DNA of 17,797 nt from Sphingobacterium sp. UBA6711 (lineage in GTDB: Bacteria > Bacteroidota > Bacteroidia > Sphingobacteriales > Sphingobacteriaceae): positions 4,410 through 22,206 of the forward strand of contig DKIT01000070.1 of the NCBI GenBank assembly GCA_002454415.1, given 5' to 3'. The notes below the pieces were generated by a model, which did not search any database, was not told the origin of the DNA, and saw only the letters and a program-made list of their open reading frames with translations. Below are positions 1 to 6,419 of this stretch, in pieces. Both the position numbers and the translations under genes were made by a program. The first letter of the stretch is position 1. Each line of letters starts with the position of its first letter.

Positions 1-822
1 GTTTAAATTTTCTCCGCTAAACCAGATTGGCCTAAGGAAGTCTTCTTTTGTGATAGGAGCGGTCATATAAGCGCGAATGATTTCAAAAGGATCCCCATTA
101 AAAAGATTTACTTCTTTCGTATCTGAAATTTGGAAATGTATCGTTGCGTTTGCCAAGATGGCCTCGTCTTCTTCCGTTAGTTCTCTTTTCAAATATTTTT
201 TAGTTATCAGACTTTTTACAGTTTCATAATTTGCATCAGATTCGATAAAAATTGATGCAGCTCGACCAAAAGAGATATCAGTGACATACATTAAATCTTT
301 TGGGTCGAATTTTTTTATAGCGGGATGTGCTTTAGCTTTTATAATATTAGGCATACATGTCAAATTGTAGATAAGATTCATAAATCTTGCAGCATATAGG
401 TTTTTGGGTCCCTTAGACTTTGGATTGACAGCAAGCATGATTTCCGGATTGATCTTTTGACCAAATATAGCACCTAATTTATCATAAGAAGCCACTCTCT
501 GAATATCGGGGATTGATTCACTGACTATTGTCGATAGGTCATCGCCTTCAATATCTTTCAGGATAAAATTTGTCATCGCCGACCTACTCGGGATGATTTG
601 TGTTACATCTGCTGTTTGTAAAACGTCTATTGCCGGGAGATTAGATGCTTCAATAAATTCATAATTATCTTTATTGAGGGAGCTGATTTTCATAATAGCA
701 CCTAAATACAATTTATCTAGATTTTTATTGGTAAAAAGCCTGTTAGATTCATCCTGGATTTCTTGTCCGACTGCGTTTAAGCAAAATAGGTGCAATAATA
801 GTATTAGTAGTTTTATTCTCAT
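1..822 (-). CDS. Thiol-activated cytolysin / CDC-like secreted protein, 3' end outside window
   Basis: The reading frame is open from ATG (822-820) to the window edge: 274 codons, N-terminal part only. Residues 1-19 form a Sec signal peptide (basic start, Leu/Ile-rich core, AVG before Gln20). Cys14 has Phe before it, so it is not a lipobox. The rest follows the collinear motif order of cholesterol-dependent cytolysins: YLGAI at 39-43 (family YPGAL); an LGAIFG stretch and an AARFMNLIYNLT stretch resembling the IAAYKQIFYTVS region around the first transmembrane hairpin; MYVTDISFGR at 178-187 (family LFVSNVAYGR); DPFEIIRAYM at 244-253 (family DFDVIRNVIK); then a PIWFSGENL stretch (family PISYTSVFLKDN). 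Known family role: oligomeric membrane pores. The C-terminal domain with the undecapeptide and cholesterol-recognition residues is outside the window. The gene is translationally coupled to the upstream lipoprotein. Family assignment is fairly sure; pore activity and target are inference. Confidence 0.8.
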   Translation of the reverse strand, partial: MRIKLLILLLHLFCLNAVGQEIQDESNRLFTNKNLDKLYLGAIMKISSLNKDNYEFIEASNLPAIDVLQTADVTQIIPSRSAMTNFILKDIEGDDLSTIVSESIPDIQRVASYDKLGAIFGQKINPEIMLAVNPKSKGPKNLYAARFMNLIYNLTCMPNIIKAKAHPAIKKFDPKDLMYVTDISFGRAASIFIESDANYETVKSLITKKYLKRELTEEDEAILANATIHFQISDTKEVNLFNGDPFEIIRAYMTAPITKEDFLRPIWFSGENLN

Positions 823-1415
823 GACTTTTTATTTTCGGGCACATAAATCATCTTGATCTTTAACCAGATCGTTGTCATAACGGCTTGGCTTTTCTCACTC
901 AGTATTTCATTTATAGATGTAGGATTATAGAGCTGACCGATGCGTAATGCATTAGAATTTTCGCTTCTTATTTGGCTGTTATAAAGTACAACGTTGAGCG
1001 AAATCTCATTTTGTTCGTTTTTGCTGGCAAAGTGTTTCCAGTTCTTGTCCTGATAGATAAACAATTTTTCCTTTTCCCATTTTATTCTATATGTTTCCTC
1101 ATAATTTCCAAGTTTAGTAATAAACAAAGAATCGCCTTTAATCGTTATAGTTTGTGGTCTGAAATATTTGGGACGGTTTCTGAAATTCTTTTCTTGTTCA
1201 TTCGCTTCAAATGACGATTTCAAAATGTCGTTTTGATAAAGACTGAATTCTAATTGACTCTCCGAGCTATAAATGTATGTTAGATCCTTTGTTGGATCCG
1301 GATTATTATCTGGTTTTGTTACTTCCTCTGGGGGATCGTGTGGAGTTTTTGAACACGATTGGAATATGATTACCCCGAGTAGAAATAGAAGAATATTTAT
1401 GGGACGTATTTTCAT
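819..1415 (-). CDS. Hypothetical lipoprotein coupled to the cytolysin-like gene
   Basis: A 198-residue protein of unrecognised family. I chose ATG at 1415 rather than the upstream in-frame start at 1457 because it puts the signal peptide at the N terminus: Lys/Arg start, hydrophobic core, then FQSC with Cys21 as the lipidated residue. A Pro/Asp/Glu-rich linker (about 22-45) precedes a folded part of alternating hydrophobic beta-type segments rich in Lys, Glu, Asn and Tyr. The residues after Cys (Ser-Lys-Thr-Pro) do not give a clear Bacteroidota surface-export signal, so either face of the outer membrane is possible. Its TGA overlaps the next ATG (ATGA, 819-822), so the two proteins are probably made together. 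Inference: it may be a membrane anchor, partner, chaperone or self-protection factor for the cytolysin-like protein; nothing in its sequence decides between these. Confidence 0.75.
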   Translation of the reverse strand: MKIRPINILLFLLGVIIFQSCSKTPHDPPEEVTKPDNNPDPTKDLTYIYSSESQLEFSLYQNDILKSSFEANEQEKNFRNRPKYFRPQTITIKGDSLFITKLGNYEETYRIKWEKEKLFIYQDKNWKHFASKNEQNEISLNVVLYNSQIRSENSNALRIGQLYNPTSINEILSEKSQAVMTTIWLKIKMIYVPENKKS

Positions 1416-1630
1416 GTCTTTAATTGGAATATTTAATGTCTGGTTTTCTTTAACCAAGTTGTTTGTATTGTTAAATATAACAATTGTAAATAAAATTTCA
1501 TAATATTGATTTGATGTTTATTTATATTTAATTTAATGTATTTTATTTAGGTCCTTACGATAATAGGCTGTTCAATTGAGCTGCCGGTATCAAGTATTTC
1601 TAAATAGAATTTTCAACTCGATGTTTTTTA

Positions 1631-1662
1631 GTTGTATCTCAAATAATTAAATCTTATTTTCG
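1631..1662 (+). promoter_or_regulatory. Candidate promoter of the beta-barrel gene
   Basis: GTTG (1631-1634), a 20-base spacer and TATTTTCG (1655-1662) approximate the Bacteroidota housekeeping consensus TTTG-N19-21-TAnnTTTG with one mismatch in each box. It would start transcription about 20 bases before the ATG at 1687. I found no equally good match for the divergent lipoprotein/cytolysin unit in the 1416-1686 gap. Confidence 0.4.
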
Positions 1663-1686
1663 TTTCACATTTAATCTATTGTTTTA

Positions 1687-2319
1687 ATGAAAATAAAGTT
1701 ACTCTCAATTGCTGCGGCATTATGTTTTATTGCTGGAGCCAAAGCACAAATATCCTTCGGTATTCGTGGCGCGGCTAATTTTGCAAAAGAAGTAAGATAT
1801 TCAAAACAAGGTAGTTCTGCTAACCCGGCTATAACTCGGTTTCAGGTCGCCAGCTATGTAGAGATTCCAATTGGAAGTGATTTTAGTTTTCAGCCAGGAG
1901 TGGCTTTCCAGCAGACTGGATCTAAAATGAGTACAGGCTATCAAGATGGTGAAGTTTTGATGGATGGATGGCGTAAAGTGCAGTATTTAGAACTTCCTTT
2001 GAACATTATACATTACTTTCCTCAAAATAACTTGGGTCGATTTTTTATTGGAGCTGGACCATATGCAAGCATCGCAATGTCTGGTGAGGAGAAGTTTTCC
2101 AAAAATATAGTTTCAATAAGCTTTGGGACAGACAAACATATCGATAATATGAAGAAATATGATGCTGGTTTAAATTTTTTGCTGGGATTTAAATTGACAA
2201 ATGGATTTTCGGTCTATGGCGGATATGGCTTAGGTCTTTTAGATGTCAAGCTGGATGATGAGATTAGTACCTATAACCGTGTATTTTCACTTGGACTTGG
2301 TTATCAGTTGTCTTTTTAG
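1687..2319 (+). CDS. Porin-family outer-membrane beta-barrel protein
   Basis: 210 residues. Residues 1-20 are a signal peptide with cleavage after AKA, before Gln21. The mature protein starts ISFGIRGAANFAKE and then alternates short amphipathic strands with turns (FSFQPGVAFQQTG, YLELPLNIIHYF, FFIGAGPYASIA, FSVYGGYGLGLLDV), ending in strand GLGYQLSF with a terminal Phe, the usual signal for assembly into the outer membrane. This matches the small Bacteroidota beta-barrel family (PF13568-like), about eight strands. Such proteins are abundant in the phylum; substrate and role are usually unknown, and I cannot assign one here. It is transcribed away from the lipoprotein/cytolysin operon and converges on rpsJ across a shared terminator. 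Confidence 0.85.
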   Translation: MKIKLLSIAAALCFIAGAKAQISFGIRGAANFAKEVRYSKQGSSANPAITRFQVASYVEIPIGSDFSFQPGVAFQQTGSKMSTGYQDGEVLMDGWRKVQYLELPLNIIHYFPQNNLGRFFIGAGPYASIAMSGEEKFSKNIVSISFGTDKHIDNMKKYDAGLNFLLGFKLTNGFSVYGGYGLGLLDVKLDDEISTYNRVFSLGLGYQLSF

Positions 2320-2358
2320 ACTGAAGGTTCTTTCTTGCCACCAGCCTCAGACATTTTA

Positions 2359-2397
2359 AAAAAAAAGGGCTTTTCTTACGAAAGGCCCTTCTTTTTT
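2359..2397. terminator. Bidirectional terminator between the beta-barrel gene and rpsJ
   Basis: The stem GGGCTTTTC (2367-2375) pairs with GAAAGGCCC (2380-2388) around loop TTAC, with one T-G wobble. It is flanked by an A-run on the left and a T-run on the right, so it can end transcription from both converging genes. It shows that the str operon ends at rpsJ. Confidence 0.9.
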
Positions 2398-2413
2398 CAG
2401 TGACTGAAATCTA

Positions 2414-2719
2414 TCACACTTTGATCTCTACTTCAACACCTGAAGGCAATTCAAGTTTCATCAATGCGTCAACAGTTTTAGCGTTTGATGAATAGATATC
2501 CAACAATCTTTTGTAAGCACACAATTGGAATTGCTCACGTGCTTTTTTGTTAACGTGTGGTGAACGTAATACCGTATAGATTTTTTTCTCAGTAGGCAAT
2601 GGAATAGGACCACTAACAACTGCACCTGTAGGTTTTACTGTTTTTACGATTTTTTCAGCTGATTTGTCAACCAAATTGTAATCGTAAGATTTCAATTTAA
2701 TTCTGATTCTTTGGCTCAT
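2414..2719 (-). CDS. rpsJ: 30S ribosomal protein S10
   Basis: 101 residues, the normal length for uS10. It opens MSQRIRIKLKSYDYNLVD, has the conserved loop around GAVVSGPIPLPTEKK and the segment RSPHVNKKAREQFQL, and ends GVEVEIKV. S10 sits in the head of the small subunit and is also the NusE partner in transcription antitermination. It is the last gene of the str operon and lies 132 bases after fusA, a gap with two inverted repeats. A terminator follows immediately, so rplC and the rest of the S10 operon do not follow here. No Shine-Dalgarno sequence; the leader before ATG is an A/T-rich stretch. Confidence 0.98.
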   Translation of the reverse strand: MSQRIRIKLKSYDYNLVDKSAEKIVKTVKPTGAVVSGPIPLPTEKKIYTVLRSPHVNKKAREQFQLCAYKRLLDIYSSNAKTVDALMKLELPSGVEVEIKV

Positions 2720-2736
2720 TTTTATTTATTTAAAAT

Positions 2737-2770
2737 GATTGCTAATTAGAGCTATTCACAACTAGCAATC
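2737..2770. repeat. Inverted repeat in the rpsJ leader
   Basis: GATTGCTA (2737-2744) and TAGCAATC (2763-2770) are perfect 8-base complements with an 18-base loop, 18 bases before the rpsJ start. There is no T-run after it, so it is not a terminator. It could shape rpsJ translation or processing of the fusA-rpsJ message. Confidence 0.55.
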
Positions 2771-2794
2771 GGTGTTTACTTTTTTTTGATTAAA

Positions 2795-2833
2795 GAACAA
2801 AGAAAAAAGATGAGAGATCCTTGTTCTTTGTTC
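2795..2833. repeat. Inverted repeat just after fusA
   Basis: GAACAAAGAA (2795-2804) and TTCTTTGTTC (2824-2833) are perfect 10-base complements with a 19-base loop, 19 bases past the fusA stop. It is A/T-rich and lacks a downstream T-run on the coding strand. It may be a message-stability or partial-attenuation structure. Confidence 0.55.
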
Positions 2834-2851
2834 CTTTATCTTTATTCTATA

Positions 2852-4975
2852 TTATTCTACAGAACCTTTGATTTTACCTTTTGATTTTGCAATTACCTCT
2901 TCAGCAACGTTACGAGGAGCTTCTTCAAAGTGATCAAATTCCATTGTAGATGTTGCACGACCTGATGTGATTGTACGTAATTGCGTTACGTAACCGAACA
3001 TCTCAGAAAGTGGAACCAATGCTTTGATTACTTGTGCACCGTTACGTGAATCCAAACCTTGCATTTGACCACGACGACGGTTTAAGTCACCCATTACATC
3101 ACCCATGTTTTCTTCTGGTGTCAAAACCTCTATTTTCATAATTGGTTCCATTAACACTGGAGAACATTTAGGTAATCCTTCACGGTATGCTTGACGAGCA
3201 GCTAACTCGAAAGACAATGAATCTGAATCGACAGCGTGGAATGAACCATCAATCAAACGAACTTTCATTCCTGATAATGGGAATCCTGCTAATACACCAT
3301 TTTTCATTGAAGTTTCAAATCCTTTTTGAACTGAAGGGATAAATTCTTTAGGGATTTTACCACCAACAATTTCATTAACGAATTGAAGAGGTGATTTGCT
3401 TAAATCGAAATCTTCATCCGCAGGAGAAATAACAACTTTGATATCCGCGAATTTACCACGACCACCTGATTGTTTTTTGAATACCTCACGGTGCTCAGTA
3501 GTACCGTTGATAGACTCTTTGTATGATACTTGAGGAGCACCTTGGTTAACCTCAACTTTGAATTCGCGTTTCAAACGGTCGATCAAGATCTCTAAGTGAA
3601 GCTCACCCATACCAGAGATAACTGTTTGACCAGTTTCTTCATCAGTTTTTACAACGAATGTAGGATCCTCTTCAGCCAATTTACCAAGACCAATACCTAA
3701 TCTATCTACGTCAGCTTGAGTTTTAGGTTCGATCGCTAAACCAATTACTGGCTCAGGGAAAGTCATAGACTCCAATACGATAGGTGATTTTTCGTCACAA
3801 AGTGTATCACCAGTTTTGATGTCTTTGAAACCTACAACAGCACCGATATCACCAGCCTCGATGAAAGGGATAGGGTTTTGTTTGTTCGCGTGCATTTGGA
3901 AGATACGAGAGATACGTTCTTTGTTTCCTGAACGCGTGTTCAATACATAAGAACCTGCATCTAACTTACCAGAGTAAGCACGGATGAAACATAAACGACC
4001 TACGAATGGGTCAGTCGCAATTTTGAAACCTAAAGCTGCGAAAGGCTCATTTACAGATGGCTTACGGAAAATTTCTTCACCAGTATCAGGATTAGTTCCT
4101 TTTACAGCGTCGATGTCAAGAGGCGAAGGCAATAATTCCATTACAAGATCCAACATGGTTTGAACACCTTTGTTTTTGAAAGATGAACCACAAACCATAG
4201 GAACGATTGCGTTATCCAATACTGCTTTACGTAAAGCATCTAAGATTTCGCGCTCAGTTAATGAATTCGGATCTTCGAAGAATTTCTCCATCAAAGTTTC
4301 GTCATAACCAGCTACTGCTTCCAATAATTTCTCACGGTATTCAGCAACCTCGTCCAACATCTCCGCAGGAATAGGAACTTCTGTAAAGGTCATACCTTTA
4401 TCATGCTCATTCCATACGATACCGCGGTTGTTGATCAAATCAACTACACCTTGGAATGTGTCTTCAGCACCGATAGGCAATTGTAAAGCAACAGCATCAG
4501 AACCTAACATTGATTTTACTTGACCAACAACTTTTAAGAAGTCAGCGCCTGAACGGTCCATTTTATTAACGAAACCGATGCGAGGTACTTTGTAATTATC
4601 AGCCAATCTCCAGTTAGTCTCTGATTGTGGCTCAACACCATCAACCGCAGAGAACAAGAATACTAATCCGTCTAATACACGTAAAGAACGATTCACCTCA
4701 ACCGTGAAATCCACGTGTCCAGGAGTATCGATTACGTTTACTTGGTATTTGTTGTTACGGTAGTTCCAGAATACTGTTGTCGCAGCAGAAGTAATCGTGA
4801 TACCACGTTCAGCCTCTTGCTCCATCCAGTCCATTGTTGAAGCACCTTCGTGAACCTCACCAATTTTGTGGTTTACACCTGAGTAATAAAGGATACGCTC
4901 AGTTGTTGTAGTTTTACCAGCATCGATGTGTGCAGCGATACCGATATTTCTAGTGAATTTTAAATCTCTTGCCAT
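2852..4975 (-). CDS. fusA: Elongation factor G
   Basis: 707 residues from ATG at 4975. An in-frame TTG at 4990 would add five residues but is rejected, because the family starts MARDLKFTRNIGI. This is the translocation GTPase that moves tRNA and mRNA through the ribosome. GTP-binding motifs are all present: AHIDAGKT (15-22), RGITI (57-61), DTPGH with catalytic His87 (83-87), NKMD (137-140) and the GSSFKNKG loop. Domains II-V follow, including GMGELHLEI, the domain IV region and the C-terminal FGYVTQLR segment. Length is close to the roughly 704 residues of E. coli EF-G. It lies third in the str operon, 134 bases after rpsG with a strong hairpin in the gap. No Shine-Dalgarno sequence precedes it. 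Confidence 0.98.
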   Translation of the reverse strand: MARDLKFTRNIGIAAHIDAGKTTTTERILYYSGVNHKIGEVHEGASTMDWMEQEAERGITITSAATTVFWNYRNNKYQVNVIDTPGHVDFTVEVNRSLRVLDGLVFLFSAVDGVEPQSETNWRLADNYKVPRIGFVNKMDRSGADFLKVVGQVKSMLGSDAVALQLPIGAEDTFQGVVDLINNRGIVWNEHDKGMTFTEVPIPAEMLDEVAEYREKLLEAVAGYDETLMEKFFEDPNSLTEREILDALRKAVLDNAIVPMVCGSSFKNKGVQTMLDLVMELLPSPLDIDAVKGTNPDTGEEIFRKPSVNEPFAALGFKIATDPFVGRLCFIRAYSGKLDAGSYVLNTRSGNKERISRIFQMHANKQNPIPFIEAGDIGAVVGFKDIKTGDTLCDEKSPIVLESMTFPEPVIGLAIEPKTQADVDRLGIGLGKLAEEDPTFVVKTDEETGQTVISGMGELHLEILIDRLKREFKVEVNQGAPQVSYKESINGTTEHREVFKKQSGGRGKFADIKVVISPADEDFDLSKSPLQFVNEIVGGKIPKEFIPSVQKGFETSMKNGVLAGFPLSGMKVRLIDGSFHAVDSDSLSFELAARQAYREGLPKCSPVLMEPIMKIEVLTPEENMGDVMGDLNRRRGQMQGLDSRNGAQVIKALVPLSEMFGYVTQLRTITSGRATSTMEFDHFEEAPRNVAEEVIAKSKGKIKGSVE

Positions 4976-5039
4976 AATATTTTTAAGCAACTGGCCATGA
5001 ACGGCCTTATGTGTTTAAATGTAATGTTAAATAAGTACA

Positions 5040-5078
5040 CCGACCTTGATAAAGGAGTATTCTTTTATCGGAGGTCGG
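5040..5078 (-). promoter_or_regulatory. Stem-loop between rpsG and fusA
   Basis: On the coding strand the arms CCGACCT and AGGTCGG (5078-5072 with 5046-5040) close an inner stem of GATAAAAGA with TCCTTTATC (5069-5061 with 5056-5048), loop ATAC, separated by a small CC/A internal loop and one mismatch. No T-run follows, so it is not a plain terminator. It is a candidate binding, processing or stability element in the str message. Confidence 0.65.
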
Positions 5079-5109
5079 GGTAATCATATTTTTTTGAATG
5101 TCTTCAAAA

Positions 5110-5577
5110 TTAGAATCTGAAGTGTGAGAACGCTTTGTTAGCTTCCGCCATTTTGTGCGTATCTTCTTTCTTCTTAACAGCAGCACCTTCACCTTTAGAA
5201 GCTGAGATGATTTCTCCTGCTAATTTCTCGAACATTGTTTTTTCACCACGTTTACGAGCGTATGAAATTAACCATTTCATACCTAAAGCAATTTTGCGGT
5301 CTGGACGAACTTCCATAGGAACTTGGAAGTTAGCACCACCTACACGACGTGATTTAACTTCAACAGCAGGCATAACGTTGTTTAAAGCCTTTTTCCAAGC
5401 TTCTAAACCGCTTTCTTGTGTTTTTTGTTCTACTAATTCTACTGCATCGTAAAAAATAGAATAAGCGATAGATTTTTTACCATCTACCATCATATTGTTT
5501 ACGAAACGTGTTACCTGAACGTCGTTAAACTTTGGATCAGGTAAAATGATTCTCTTTTTCGGTTTTGATTTTCTCAT
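5110..5577 (-). CDS. rpsG: 30S ribosomal protein S7
   Basis: 155 residues, normal for uS7. It begins MRKSKPKKRIILPDPKF; the core VTRFVNNMMVDGKKSIAYSI and RRVGGANFQVPMEVRPDRK are characteristic, and the tail is HKMAEANKAFSHFRF. S7 nucleates assembly of the 30S head on 16S rRNA and in E. coli represses translation of the str operon. It lies 19 bases after rpsL. Unlike every neighbour it has a full Shine-Dalgarno sequence, GGAGG, eight bases before its ATG. Confidence 0.98.
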   Translation of the reverse strand: MRKSKPKKRIILPDPKFNDVQVTRFVNNMMVDGKKSIAYSIFYDAVELVEQKTQESGLEAWKKALNNVMPAVEVKSRRVGGANFQVPMEVRPDRKIALGMKWLISYARKRGEKTMFEKLAGEIISASKGEGAAVKKKEDTHKMAEANKAFSHFRF

Positions 5578-5585
5578 TTTTCTTT

Positions 5586-5590
5586 CCTCC
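5586..5590 (-). promoter_or_regulatory. Strong Shine-Dalgarno site of rpsG
   Basis: The coding strand between rpsL stop and rpsG start contains GGAGGAAAG, with GGAGG at 5590-5586 and eight bases to ATG. This is close to ideal pairing with the 16S tail. The other starts in this window (rpsL, fusA, rpsJ, rnr, tal, mdh and others) have only A/T-rich leaders, as expected for Bacteroidota. Confidence 0.85.
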
Positions 5591-5596
5591 GTTTAA

Positions 5597-6010
5597 TTAT
5601 TTCTTTTTACCTTTTGCTGGAGCTGCAGCTACTTGTCCTGGTTTAGGACGCTTAGTTCCGTATTTTGAACGACGTTGGTTACGACCTGCCACACCTGAAG
5701 TATCTAATGCACCACGGATGATGTGGTAACGTACACCTGGTAAATCCTTAACACGACCACCACGGATCAATACGATAGAGTGTTCCTGCAAGTTGTGACC
5801 TTCTCCAGGGATGTAAGCGTTAACCTCTTTACCGTTTGTTAAACGTACACGAGCTACTTTACGCATTGCTGAGTTTGGTTTTTTAGGGGTAGTAGTATAT
5901 ACACGTGTACATACACCTCTTCGCTGTGGACATGAGTCCAACGCTGGTGACTTACTCTTATCAACCAGAGCTACTCTACCTTTTCTAACTAATTGTTGAA
6001 TAGTAGGCAT
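5597..6010 (-). CDS. rpsL: 30S ribosomal protein S12
   Basis: 137 residues. S12 sits at the decoding centre and controls accuracy. Highly conserved parts: PTIQQLVRKGR start, CPQRRGVCTRVYTTTPKKPNSA (shown here in outline: Cys27 to Ala48), GEGHNLQEHS, GGRVKDLPGVRYH and RSKYGTKRPK. Lys43, and the Lys of GRVKDLPGV (Lys88 in E. coli precursor numbering), are the wild-type residues at the classical streptomycin-resistance positions, as is the Pro of LPGV. A short Ala/Gly/Pro/Lys tail (GQVAAAPAKGKKK) extends it beyond the E. coli protein. First gene of the str operon, about 40-45 bases downstream of its inferred transcription start. Confidence 0.98.
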   Translation of the reverse strand: MPTIQQLVRKGRVALVDKSKSPALDSCPQRRGVCTRVYTTTPKKPNSAMRKVARVRLTNGKEVNAYIPGEGHNLQEHSIVLIRGGRVKDLPGVRYHIIRGALDTSGVAGRNQRRSKYGTKRPKPGQVAAAPAKGKKK

Positions 6011-6011
6011 T

Positions 6012-6130
6012 TACCTGTTTTTGTTTATAAATTTTATACCTAAATTATTTTAAGTTCGCAAAGATACTCATTCCGTTTTGAATATTAAATAGTTAGTATA
6101 TAAAATTTAGATTATTTTTTAAAACAGGTA
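6012..6130. repeat. Two-part inverted repeat flanking the str promoter
   Basis: TACCTGTTTT (6012-6021) and TAAATTTTATA (6028-6038) recur in inverted order and orientation as TATAAAATTTA (6099-6109) and AAAACAGGTA (6121-6130), all perfect matches. The repeats enclose the rpsL promoter. The 11-base A/T part could be chance; the 10-base end part is less likely to be. Confidence 0.55.
6059..6089 (-). promoter_or_regulatory. Promoter of the str operon (rpsL-rpsG-fusA-rpsJ)
   Basis: On the minus strand the -7 box TATCTTTG (6066-6059) fits TAnnTTTG exactly. A TTTA box (6089-6086) lies 19 bases upstream, one mismatch from the TTTG -33 box. The spacing is right for the Bacteroidota housekeeping sigma factor, and the inferred start gives a leader of about 40-45 bases before the rpsL ATG. 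Confidence 0.75.
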
Positions 6131-6207
6131 GATATCTTTTCCGCCTTACGAAGCCATTTCGCTTCGTGGTTTTACGACTTCGCGCTCCTTCTGCTGTCTA
6201 TTCTCCA

Positions 6208-6232
6208 TGGTCTAGATGATTTGGTCGGGTGG
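6208..6232 (+). repeat. Direct repeat copy 1 (25 bases)
   Basis: Begins TGGTCTAGATGATTT and ends CGGGTGG; 22 of 25 bases match copy 2 at 6355-6379, 147 bases away. In both copies a further TCATTT then CTC follows shortly after. Confidence 0.7.
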
Positions 6233-6354
6233 AATTCTCATTTACTCGCCTGTCGAAATCGTTTCGACGGGTGAGTAGCTCATTTTTCGCCGCAGCGAAA
6301 TGGTTATGTCAGGCGTCGAAATGATTTCGTCGTCTGTCTGTTACGCGCTTTCCT

Positions 6355-6379
6355 TGGTCTGGATGATTTAGTCAGGTGG
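6355..6379 (+). repeat. Direct repeat copy 2 (25 bases)
   Basis: Begins TGGTCTGGATGATTT and ends CAGGTGG; differs from copy 1 at three positions (all A/G changes). Its end overlaps the left arm of the perfect hairpin at 6374-6419. Confidence 0.7.
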
Positions 6380-6419
6380 CGAAGTCATTTTCTCACTGGG
6401 AAAAATGACTTCGCCACCT
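6374..6419. repeat. Perfect 18-base-pair hairpin
   Basis: AGGTGGCGAAGTCATTTT (6374-6391) is exactly complementary to 6402-6419 around a 10-base loop. It is the longest perfect palindrome in the window. No T-run of terminator type follows on either strand. Confidence 0.85.

Noticed and set aside
7..822. Cys14 of the cytolysin-like protein as a lipobox
   Set aside because: The preceding residue is Phe, not Gly, Ala or Ser, and a standard cleavage site lies at AVG before Gln20.
674..856. Plus-strand reading frame of 60 codons
   Set aside because: It lies opposite the 5' end of the cytolysin-like gene, which has a signal peptide and family motifs; the plus frame has no recognisable features.
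4976..4990. Upstream TTG start for fusA adding five residues
   Set aside because: EF-G proteins begin MARDL; the ATG at 4975 matches this exactly.
5040..5078. Stem-loop as a terminator inside the str operon
   Set aside because: No T-run follows on the coding strand, and fusA and rpsJ downstream have no better promoter that I can see.
6012..6130. Phase-variable invertible promoter
   Set aside because: The downstream genes are essential, no recombinase gene is near, and part of the repeat is plain A/T sequence; kept only as a repeat.
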